Part shown: positions 7,851 to 14,417 of the stretch, piece after piece
How positions within the stretch are numbered: position 1 is the stretch's first letter
Layout: every line of letters begins with the position of its first letter
Assembly: GCA_036493295.1 (NCBI GenBank)
Contig: DASXQB010000244.1
Location: 1-18,964, forward strand
Reading direction: 5' to 3'
DNA from: DATKEU01 sp036493295
GTDB taxonomy: Bacteria; Myxococcota_A; Polyangia; Fen-1088
Length of the DNA stretch: 18,964 nucleotides
The notes under the pieces: generated by a model
Databases searched by the model: none
What the model was told of the DNA's origin: nothing
Seen by the model: the letters and a program-made list of their open reading frames with translations, nothing else
Program-made: the position numbers and the translations under genes

Positions 7851-7886
7851 AGAGAATCGCCGCGTCGGGAACTCCGAGGGAACCAC

Positions 7887-9338
7887 TTAAGCCGTCAGCC
7901 CGCTCAGCGGCGCCGTGTCAATCCAGGCGTCCTTGCCGAACGTCGGTACGTCGACGCCCATGCTGTTGGCGATCGAGATCAGCACCTTGGTCGGATTCGT
8001 CGACGGCAGTTGCAGGAAACGCCCCATCTTGAAGTACCCGCCCGTGCCGCCCAGGATGACGTTCGGCAGGTTCGTGTTGGTGTGCGCGTCGCCGTCCCCG
8101 TGACGGTTGAACCAGTAGATGATGGTCGCGTCCAGCAGCGTCTTGCCCGTCGCTGGATCGGGGATCGCCGCCAGATTCTGCATCAGGTAGGCGACCTGTC
8201 CGGCGATCCAGGTATTCATCTGCTTGTACTTGTCCAGCTTCGTCGGGTCGCCGCCGTGGTGCGAGACGCCGTGCAACGGGTCGGTGAAGCCAAGCCACGG
8301 CATCCGCAGGCCGCCCGCGTCGCCGCCGCCCGGATAGCCGAAGGTTACCGACGCCACCTTGGTCAGGTTGCACGAGAACGCCGCCGCGATCATGTCCATG
8401 TAGAACGGGCTCAGCTTCTCGACGTCGGCCCCCGTGCGAACTGCGGTGTCGTCGCTGGGGACGTTGCTGGGCATGTTCATGGGCGGCATGCAGGCGTTGC
8501 CCGTCCCCATCAGCATCTTCGTCTTACGATCCTCGTAAGTGCGCAGCGCAGTCAGGTGGCCGTCCAGCAGCTGCCGATCGTACGTGCCCAGCTGTGGCGA
8601 CAGCGCGGCGAAGCGTTTGTGCAGGTAATTCGACAGCGCGGTTTGCCGGTCCAGCTCCAGCGTCGCGCTAGCCGCGCCCGTGTTCATGAGCGGCTGTCCG
8701 AAGACCAGCGACCAAGCCTCCGACGCCGAAGCCATGCGCTTGAGCGGCGTGCCATCGTTCGCGTAATTGATGTCGGACGGGGTGTCGCCGCCGATCGGGT
8801 GAATACCGAAATTCAGATTGGCGAAGGTGCTGTCCTTCTGCACTGCCGCGCCGATCACCGTATCGATCGACGGACCGTCCAGCCGGTTGACGGTCGTGTT
8901 CTGGTCAATGTACTGAAAGTCGCCGCTGGTACCGCGGGCGCGCGCGGTCAACGTGATCGGCGCTTGGTGCTGCGGCGGGATGACATCGGCGTTAGTGGTC
9001 CCACCGCACAGGCAGTACGTCAGACCCGTGCCGTTCATCGGCACGTTGCCCGCCATTTGCGGGCCCAGGATCAGCATCTTGTCCTTGTACGGCGCGAACG
9101 GCGAGAGGATCGACGACAGTTGAAAGTCTGTGTCGCTGGTCGCCGCCGGCCAGAACTCCCCCTGGTTCACGCCGTCAGGTGTGTAACAAAACACCGCGTA
9201 GCGGGCGATGGTGGCGGCGGCATCGGCGCGCGCGGTGCGCTGGAACAGCTCCAGCCCGGCCGGCAGCGCCAGCGCGGCACCGCCGAGCCACTTTATCAAA
9301 TCGCGGCGGCGAACGTCTCGACGGGAAACCAATTTCAC
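7887..9338 (-). CDS. DUF1552 protein, Tat-exported
   Basis: A 483-residue protein of the DUF1552 family, known mainly from Planctomycetes and myxobacteria. The N-terminus carries a twin-arginine signal (RRDLIKWLGG, Arg11-Arg12, then a hydrophobic AALALPAGL and a likely cut after ADA near residue 40), so it is exported folded, possibly with a cofactor. Family-like segments include YTPDGVNQGEFWPA, PLHGVSHHGGD and the C-terminal RHGDGDAHTNTNLPNVILGG with conserved His/Asp residues. The start is GTG at 9338, overlapping the DUF1592 stop as GTGA, with AAGGAGG 6 bases upstream. DUF1552 and DUF1592 genes occur as neighbours in many genomes and presumably work together. The family has weak resemblance to sulfatase/alkaline-phosphatase-like DUF1501 proteins, but its reaction is not established. 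Confidence 0.9.
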   Translation of the reverse strand: MKLVSRRDVRRRDLIKWLGGAALALPAGLELFQRTARADAAATIARYAVFCYTPDGVNQGEFWPAATSDTDFQLSSILSPFAPYKDKMLILGPQMAGNVPMNGTGLTYCLCGGTTNADVIPPQHQAPITLTARARGTSGDFQYIDQNTTVNRLDGPSIDTVIGAAVQKDSTFANLNFGIHPIGGDTPSDINYANDGTPLKRMASASEAWSLVFGQPLMNTGAASATLELDRQTALSNYLHKRFAALSPQLGTYDRQLLDGHLTALRTYEDRKTKMLMGTGNACMPPMNMPSNVPSDDTAVRTGADVEKLSPFYMDMIAAAFSCNLTKVASVTFGYPGGGDAGGLRMPWLGFTDPLHGVSHHGGDPTKLDKYKQMNTWIAGQVAYLMQNLAAIPDPATGKTLLDATIIYWFNRHGDGDAHTNTNLPNVILGGTGGYFKMGRFLQLPSTNPTKVLISIANSMGVDVPTFGKDAWIDTAPLSGLTA

Positions 9339-11014
9339 GGCGCGCCTCCTTCGGATTGCCGCAGACGGAAAGAATCGCTAGCCGCGATCGTCGCCACCAG
9401 CGCGCGCAGCTCGCCCGCCGGCGTGAACGACTTCTTCAGCGTGTCCAGCGAGCACTGATCGGCGGCGGTCGCCGGCTGCGACGTCGCGAACTCGAAATAG
9501 TTTTGCGCGAAGCAGCCGCGCACGTCGTTGCTCTGCGCCAGCTTGCCCAGTAGCTCTGCGCCGGTTGCGAACGGTCCCGAGACGTCTCCGGCAGCGACCA
9601 TCATACCCGACGTGTCGACCGGCTTTCCGCCATCCATGGTTCGGTGGCGCCCCACCTCGTCGAAGTTTTCCAGCGCGTAGCCCGGCGGATCGATCATTCC
9701 GTGGCAGGCTGCGCAGAAAGCGTTTGAGGCGTGCTGGTCCAGGCGATCGCGCGTCGACGCAGTCTGCGACACCGGCGACAGCTGCGGGATCGTCACGCCG
9801 GCCGGCGGCGGCGGGACGTCCTTGCACAGCAGCGTGCGACGGACGAACAGGCCGCGAGCGATCGGGTTGGTCTCGTTGGGCCGGGCCATCAGGGCCGTCA
9901 GACCCGGATGAGTGACAATGCCGATGCGATCCTCGCCGGTAATGGTGGTGGCGGTGAACGCGGCATCGGTCGTGCTGCCCGGCAGCCCATAAAACGTCCG
10001 TAATGTGCCGTTCAGGTAATAGGTCTGCCCGCTGAACAGGCCGGCGATGTTGGCGCTGCCGCCAGTGGCGTAAAGCTGCGTGGCCGACATCAGCAGCGAC
10101 GTCTGCAACGCGGTCACCAAGTCGCTGGTGAACGCCGGATCGTCGCGCGCCACCTCGGTGAAGCCGCTGGTGTGCAGCCACGATCCGTAGAATCTGGACA
10201 GCCCGCGCGTGAAGCGAGGGTCGCCGATCAGGCGCGTCGCCTGCGCGCGTACGGCGTTGGCGTCGCCTAGCTGGTTGGTGGCGGCGGCGGCGTACAGCGT
10301 ATCGTCTGGCGGCGAATCCCAGATGAAATACGCCAGGCGGCTAGCCACCTCGTACGCTGACAGCGCAACGACGTCGCCGGCCTTCTCGCCGCTGCCCGGT
10401 TTCGTGAACACGTATAGAAAGTCGGGCGACTGGAACAACCCGGCCAAGAACCACTCAAGTCCGGTGGTGAAGTCCTTCTCTTTCACGCCGGCATCGAACA
10501 GCTCTTGTAAATCGCCACTCTCGGCCGCCGACAGCGGGTGCCGGTACGCCTGCGGACCCAGCCGATCGATGATCATTCCCTCACAGGCGGCGTCGGCGGC
10601 CTGCGCCGACGGACAGGGCGTCCACTGCGCTAACGCGGCGATCGCCTTGCCGGCCACGTCGGCGGCGGCGTTGGCCCGCAGCTCGACTGCCACGTCATCT
10701 AACTGGGCGTCGACCGCGCCGCCGAAATCCTTCGATTCGTCGTCGCCGACTTTCACCCAGTCAAGGACGCTATTGTTGTACTGGCTGGGCGCCAGCAGGC
10801 GCCCGTGCAAAACGGGGGCGGTCGGTGCGTTGCAGGTCAGCGACTGCACAGCGGGTCCGCTACCACCGCTGCCCCCAGCGACGGTTCCGGGCCCGAGACG
10901 GCTCGGGCCGTTCCCGCCGATTTCGCCCCGGCAGCCGCCCGCCAGCATCAGCCCAAACGACAGCGCTGCCATTGAGCAGGCCTTCGCGAACAGCTTTCGC
11001 GGTGTCTGCGTCAT
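9335..11014 (-). CDS. DUF1592-family lipoprotein with CxxCH haem-binding motif
   Basis: A 559-residue protein. The signal peptide ends at lipobox LAGGC (Cys28), followed by a Gly-rich tether to about residue 54. Domain order fits the DUF1587/1595/1592/1588/1585 family: a DUF1595-like stretch QAYRHPLSAAE (155-165), a DUF1592 region with SPDFLYVF and SAYEVASRLAYFIWDSPPDD (about 196-280), a DUF1588 region RIGIVTHPGLTALMA through RGLFVRRTLLCKDVPPPP (363-404), then CAACH (434-438), a c-type haem motif, in FCAACHGMIDPPGYALENFD. A DUF1585 region follows (about 485-559). The ATG at 11014 is chosen because only it gives an export signal; the frame runs on upstream to 11539 without function. It lies 38 bases after the hydrolase gene and overlaps DUF1552 by GTGA. 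Redox activity is inferred. Confidence 0.9.
   Translation of the reverse strand: MTQTPRKLFAKACSMAALSFGLMLAGGCRGEIGGNGPSRLGPGTVAGGSGGSGPAVQSLTCNAPTAPVLHGRLLAPSQYNNSVLDWVKVGDDESKDFGGAVDAQLDDVAVELRANAAADVAGKAIAALAQWTPCPSAQAADAACEGMIIDRLGPQAYRHPLSAAESGDLQELFDAGVKEKDFTTGLEWFLAGLFQSPDFLYVFTKPGSGEKAGDVVALSAYEVASRLAYFIWDSPPDDTLYAAAATNQLGDANAVRAQATRLIGDPRFTRGLSRFYGSWLHTSGFTEVARDDPAFTSDLVTALQTSLLMSATQLYATGGSANIAGLFSGQTYYLNGTLRTFYGLPGSTTDAAFTATTITGEDRIGIVTHPGLTALMARPNETNPIARGLFVRRTLLCKDVPPPPAGVTIPQLSPVSQTASTRDRLDQHASNAFCAACHGMIDPPGYALENFDEVGRHRTMDGGKPVDTSGMMVAAGDVSGPFATGAELLGKLAQSNDVRGCFAQNYFEFATSQPATAADQCSLDTLKKSFTPAGELRALVATIAASDSFRLRQSEGGAP
9345..9351 (-). promoter_or_regulatory. Ribosome binding site of the DUF1552 gene
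   Basis: AAGGAGG on the minus strand, 6 bases before the GTG at 9338 and inside the end of the DUF1592 gene. It justifies the GTG start and suggests strong re-initiation. Confidence 0.75.
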
Positions 11015-11052
11015 TTTGCACCTGTGATGATCACGAAAAATCAAATGGCCGC

Positions 11053-12048
11053 CTACCGGTGCTGCGCGAGCATCCAGGTGTAGATATCGTTGCCCGCCGA
11101 CAAATCGTAGGTCTGTGTCCAGGCGTCGTGGCCCACGCCGGGATACACCGTGTAGCGCACGTCTTGGCGCGGCTGCGGACAGGCGATCAGCATGGGCATG
11201 TACGTCATGTCGCCCACCGGCGAGGCGCTCGTGTCGGCGTCGCCGTGAAAGACCCAGAGGGCCATGTCCTTCACCAGGCCGCAACCCTTCGCGGTCCAAG
11301 CCGGGGTGATGATTCCTGAGATCAGAACCGCCGCCGCCAGGGGCGCGGTGCCGAGGCGAGCCAGGAAATCCGTGGTGGCGACCGCCCCGCAGCTCAGCCC
11401 CGTCTGATAGACGCGCGTCGGATCCACGTCGTACGCGCCCATCGCGAACGTCAGGAAGTCCTGTTCCACTTCGCCCAGCGAGAAACAGTCCTGGTCGTGT
11501 TGAGGCGACAGAACAATGAACGGCCGGTCGGCGGGCCACTGATTGGCCGCGATCAACTTGGGAGGGCCGTTGGCGAGAATCCGCATCAGGTCGTCGGCGC
11601 TGCCCGTCCCCTCCTCGCCGCTGCCGTGCCAGAAGACCAGCAAAGGGCGCTTGACGCCGTCGCCATATCCGGGGGGCAGGTACTCCCAGTAGCCGTTTTT
11701 GGCGCCCGGCATCGTCCCCAGAGGGCGCGGGGTGTGGACCCCCTCTGCCAGACCGACGCGGTCGGGATTCGCGTCAGCCCCATCGTTCGACCCACGCGCA
11801 TCGACGGACGTGTCCGCGCCGACAGCGGCATCGGCCGTACCGCCCGTTCCGCCGCTCCCCATCACCGCGCCTCCCGTGCCGGCGAAGGCGCCACCCGATC
11901 CGCCGCTCGCTCCGCCGGACGCCATCCCATCAATCAACATCGACGCGTCCATTCGTGCACCGCCGGATCCGGCGCTATTGCCGCTCTCACTAGATGCGCA
12001 GCCGACCATCGCGAGCGCAGCGACAACAGTTCCACTAAGAATTCTCAA
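11053..12048 (-). CDS. Alpha/beta-hydrolase (esterase/peptidase-like) lipoprotein
   Basis: A 331-residue lipoprotein counted from TTG 12048. The signal peptide RILSGTVVAALAMVGC gives acylated Cys17. Residues 18-100 are a Gly/Ser/Ala/Asp tether. The catalytic domain has the strand and oxyanion region RPLLVFWHGSGEEG, nucleophile elbow GLSCG (Ser219), acid Asp272 in HGDADTS and His307 in GVGHDAW. This is a full Ser-Asp-His triad of the PHB-depolymerase/feruloyl-esterase/prolyl-oligopeptidase type. No ATG is available. TTG 12048 has GAGGA 5 bases upstream; GTG 12060 and TTG 12078 are alternatives that lengthen the signal peptide. Lipidation and tether point to action at the cell surface. The substrate (ester, polyester or peptide) is not readable. 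Confidence 0.85.
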   Translation of the reverse strand: MRILSGTVVAALAMVGCASSESGNSAGSGGARMDASMLIDGMASGGASGGSGGAFAGTGGAVMGSGGTGGTADAAVGADTSVDARGSNDGADANPDRVGLAEGVHTPRPLGTMPGAKNGYWEYLPPGYGDGVKRPLLVFWHGSGEEGTGSADDLMRILANGPPKLIAANQWPADRPFIVLSPQHDQDCFSLGEVEQDFLTFAMGAYDVDPTRVYQTGLSCGAVATTDFLARLGTAPLAAAVLISGIITPAWTAKGCGLVKDMALWVFHGDADTSASPVGDMTYMPMLIACPQPRQDVRYTVYPGVGHDAWTQTYDLSAGNDIYTWMLAQHR

Positions 12049-12053
12049 AGTGG

Positions 12054-12060
12054 TCCTCAC
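12054..12060 (-). promoter_or_regulatory. Ribosome binding site favouring the TTG start of the hydrolase
   Basis: GTGAGGA on the minus strand, 5 bases before TTG 12048. The same bases include an alternative GTG start (12060), for which no upstream site is evident. Confidence 0.4.
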
Positions 12061-12115
12061 TGTTAGTAAGTGACTCAAGCGCCAGCAATTGGCTCACATA
12101 AATCCTGCATCGCAT

Positions 12116-12128
12116 TGTCTTAAAGACA
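12116..12128. repeat. 13-base palindrome upstream of the hydrolase gene
   Basis: TGTCTT-A-AAGACA is a perfect inverted repeat with a one-base centre, lying in the 154-base gap between the MYXO-CTERM-like gene and the hydrolase start. It could be an operator controlling transcription of the four downstream genes or, less likely, chance. The gap is also more AT-rich than its surroundings, as expected for a promoter, but no firm -35/-10 pair was recognised. Confidence 0.35.
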
Positions 12129-12202
12129 GAATGAATCATTTGACTTTGAGTCGACGACAATCCGAAAGTGCTGGACGCGCATTTGACAAAACGCAGACAA
12201 AT

Positions 12203-12871
12203 CTAGTTCTGTCGGCGTTTCCGCGAAATCACTAACAACACGATCGCAGCGAGCAGAGCCGCCAGTGCGGCGCGTTCGCCGGAAGCATCGCCAGGCGCGC
12301 GGCAACCGCAGCCAACGTCGGAAAACCTTTCCGACGGATTGGACCCCGGGTCCAATGAGCCACCACTCGATCCGATGCTGGCATCCAAACCCACTGCACC
12401 GCCCGACCCCGTGTCCGCGGACCTATTGCCGCCGCCGGACCCGTTGTCGCCACCTAAACCAGTGCCACCGCCGGAACCCGTGTCCACGCCCGGATCGGAG
12501 CCGGGGGTCGTCTCTGATTCCGAGCCATTGCTAGACCCGCTATCGGACGGGCTCGCATCAACCGAACCGTCTGCTCCAGCATCCCCGTCATCGTGGCACA
12601 CGAGCACTCCGTCCCAGTTCGAGATCGTCCCATTGCAGGGCAGATCGAGCGAGGTTGGGACCGCCATACTGTTTAGTGCGTAGCAAACCTCGCAGGTCAG
12701 TGTGCACATCGACGGTTGGACCTGCGTCGTGCAGCCGGTGCAGGTTAGCAAATAGTCGTCTTGCGGAACGATGCAGGAGGGATCGGCGGAGGCGCGTTCC
12801 ATCGTAAGGCACACCAAGACCAGGCTCGCTAACAGCGAGGTGCCCGCAACGGCCCATTTGGCGTTTTTCAT
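12203..12871 (-). CDS. Cys-rich secreted protein with MYXO-CTERM-like sorting tail
   Basis: A 222-residue protein. It has a signal peptide (residues 1-29, cut after ASA). A small Cys-rich domain follows (about 31-95) with eight cysteines (33, 44, 47, 56, 60, 63, 79, 92), suggesting up to four disulfides. An Asp/Ser/Gly-rich linker (95-180) resembles the tethers of the neighbouring lipoproteins. The C-terminus has GCGC (Cys188, Cys190), a hydrophobic segment (about 199-216, AALAALLAAIVLLVI) and a basic end RKRRQN. This tripartite layout matches the MYXO-CTERM surface-sorting signal of myxobacteria. It is the first gene of the minus-strand cluster, 154 bases before the hydrolase gene, so it may have its own transcript. 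The Cys-rich domain is not recognised; a ligand-binding or structural surface role is a guess. Confidence 0.78.
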   Translation of the reverse strand: MKNAKWAVAGTSLLASLVLVCLTMERASADPSCIVPQDDYLLTCTGCTTQVQPSMCTLTCEVCYALNSMAVPTSLDLPCNGTISNWDGVLVCHDDGDAGADGSVDASPSDSGSSNGSESETTPGSDPGVDTGSGGGTGLGGDNGSGGGNRSADTGSGGAVGLDASIGSSGGSLDPGSNPSERFSDVGCGCRAPGDASGERAALAALLAAIVLLVISRKRRQN

Positions 12872-13505
12872 GGTCTATCTTCGTTTGACCCGCCCTACAC
12901 CGACAAATGGCGCTGGCCTAGTTAACTTAGAGCCACGTCGCGCACCGACCTTCACAGGAAAAAGTGTAGCCCCGATCTTGAGGCGTCATCTGAACACGTC
13001 TACTGATTAGGCTGCCCGACCACTAACTTGCCGTGCTTGTTCGTGAAGGAACGCCTTTTGGTTGGCTCTGAGGGGATCGTGGTAACGCGCGTTGTGGGCG
13101 CCTGGCCGCTTTGACGTTGACTCTGATCGCCTGCGTCAGCTGCGCGAATTCGGGCCCCCATTTCTCTCAGAACGTGGCTCAATTCGAGTCTAAAGCCGGG
13201 CCGATGACATCGGGGCGCTCGGCGAGCCGCGCAGCGGCCGTTGTGAACGCGATCGCGTCCAGAACCCCGACCGTCCGTGGGAAATCCCCGTTCATCATCG
13301 CATTCCGGGCCACGCCGGCCAGACAGGCCGCCTCGTTACATTCGTTACAAGAAGGCCTCGTCTGGCTGTGCATGGATGCGCCCAAGTCACTGGAACCAGG
13401 CGCTTCACAGGCATCCACTGTCTGTCTCGCTATGTTTCGGGCGCTTTCGAATCCCGCTGGGGTCGCTACTTAACTAAGCGTGCTGATTAGGGTTTCTGAT
13501 CCGCG
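12872..13505. other. Gene-poor stretch with a possible broken minus-strand ORF
   Basis: No confident gene. On the minus strand two short open frames (13179-13418 and 13000-13182) could be one gene split by a frameshift near 13180. Reading across it with a one-base correction gives a continuous segment ending ...ALDSELSHVLREMGARIR. Its upstream part contains LAGVARNAMMNGDFPRTVGVLDAIA, which looks protein-like, but I recognise no family. The promoter of the MYXO-CTERM-like gene should lie just right of 12871; none was identified. Near 13446-13469 a tRNA T-arm-like sequence appears without a tRNA. Confidence 0.3.
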
Positions 13506-13788
13506 CTACGGTCTTTGCCACGAATTTGCCAAGGCAGACGGGTTTTCGAGCGCGCGAATCAGCTCCGCACCCTGCCCCGGAGCGAGGTGCGAATACCGCA
13601 TGGTCATCGTGATCGTGCTGTGTCCGAGCCAGTCCTGAACCTGCCGAAGCGGGACGCCCGCCGAGACGAGCTGAGAGGCGAAGGTATGCCGCATGTCGTG
13701 CCACCCGGATCTCCCGCAGCCCTGCCCGCCTGCACGCGCCCCATAGACGCTCGTGCAGCTGCCACAGCGTCAGGGGCTTCTGATTCGG
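13506..13788 (-). pseudogene. Tyrosine recombinase (phage-type integrase), C-terminal fragment with frameshift
   Basis: The final part of a tyrosine site-specific recombinase. The intact 3' frame (13506-13703) reads WHDMRHTFASQLVSAG, then LGHSTITMTMRYSHLAP. The HxxR box, the LGH box and the catalytic Tyr of RYSHL are all present. Upstream, the homology continues in another frame (LTLWQLHERLWGACRRAG, then LREIR, about 13705-13788); one extra base in the CCC run at 13704-13706 (GGG on the minus strand) breaks the frame. The N-terminal arm-binding and core domains are missing. It abuts a methyltransferase fragment, so an internal deletion probably joined the two. It is the relic of an integrated phage or genomic island and cannot encode an active integrase. 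Confidence 0.8.
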
Positions 13789-13986
13789 CTCGCTGCTCCT
13801 CGGTGATCGGAGGAAACGTCAGCGGCTCGATCTCCAACTTGCCGCCAACGCGAACAACGACTCTGTGGCTCGTGTGGCACTCCGCTTCGTAGGGCGGGTC
13901 AGTGATCACGACGTCCGCCGAAGCGTCGGGCAGCTTGCCACGATGGCAGGCCATCTTGGGCTGATACGAAGAGGTTGCCACCGAAC
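13789..13986 (-). pseudogene. Phage-type site-specific DNA methyltransferase, N-terminal fragment
   Basis: On the minus strand the frame reads LPDASADVVITDPPYEAEC, then HTSHR, and after a short gap EPLTFPPITEEQR. DPPY is the catalytic motif IV of N6-adenine/N4-cytosine methyltransferases, and the VVITDPPY and ITEEQR segments fit the start of a phage-borne methyltransferase group. The rest of the enzyme, more than 100 residues including the other SAM-binding motifs, is absent: the frame runs straight into DNA whose other frame encodes the integrase fragment. The segment before LPDAS (QPKMACHRGK) seems shortened relative to the usual start of such enzymes. Limits are approximate. This is a non-functional remnant. 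Confidence 0.65.
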
Positions 13987-14038
13987 CCGCGCCTGTTCGG
14001 CGCATCTCCCTCGCACGACCGTCGAGGGCGGCCCCCAT

Positions 14039-14417
14039 CGTCTCGCGCGATGTTCAACGTGCTGTCACCCGGTGGAACATGCCGACGTCGCCCGCGAACT
14101 TTCGCGGTGTTTTTGACCTATGTCAGCATCTCGTTTCTAGAAGGACCTACGCAACGTGTACGGCACCTCCACGACCGACATCGAATCAGCGCACTGAAGT
14201 AAACACGATGTTCTCTTTTGTATTTCGTCTTGGTCTTCTGCGGTTTTTGTAACTATCTCGCTGATCGACGTCGCTTCGTCGCTAAGCATTTAACGCTCAT
14301 TTGACTTCCTGGTAACGTGCTGGACATCGCTTCGTTGTTATAAATTTTCAGCGACACCGACGGAACAACAAGAGTCGCCGAGACAACAGGACTGCAATTA
14401 TCGGGGGTATTCTGCTC
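14039..14417. other. Intergenic region upstream of urtA, relatively AT-rich
   Basis: No gene is supported. The right half is clearly richer in A/T than the coding DNA around it, as expected of a control region for the urt operon. Two similar 18-mers occur at 14267-14284 and 14323-14340. A TATAAA lies at 14339-14344 and a TTGACT at 14301-14306, but their spacing is too long to form one sigma-70 promoter. No convincing sigma-54 (-24/-12) site was found. Confidence 0.4.
14267..14340. repeat. Imperfect direct repeat upstream of urtA
   Basis: GACGTCGCTTCGTCGCTA (14267-14284) and GACATCGCTTCGTTGTTA (14323-14340) match at 15 of 18 positions and start 56 bases apart. The first copy also contains a GACG/CGTC dyad. 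They could be paired regulator sites in the urtA control region. Regulation by nitrogen status would be plausible but is not shown. Confidence 0.35.

Noticed and set aside
6957..9458. An 833-codon open frame on the plus strand
   Set aside because: It lies wholly antisense to the calpain-like, DUF1552 and DUF1592 genes, whose motifs and ribosome binding sites are convincing. Its Arg/Val/Ala-rich translation shows no domain; it is a by-product of high-GC codon bias.
11015..11539. Upstream extension of the DUF1592 frame by 175 codons
   Set aside because: It overlaps the hydrolase gene and would bury a clean lipoprotein signal peptide inside the protein.
13380..13470. A complete tRNA gene ending near 13469
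   Set aside because: Only a T-arm-like part is present. No acceptor 5' strand, D-arm or anticodon arm could be folded upstream.
14311..14340. A possible sigma-54 promoter (TGG...TTCG) upstream of urtA
   Set aside because: The required GG-N10-GC pattern is not met in any register checked.
14301..14344. TTGACT and TATAAA as a sigma-70 promoter of urtA
   Set aside because: The hexamers are 32 bases apart, far from the required 16-18.
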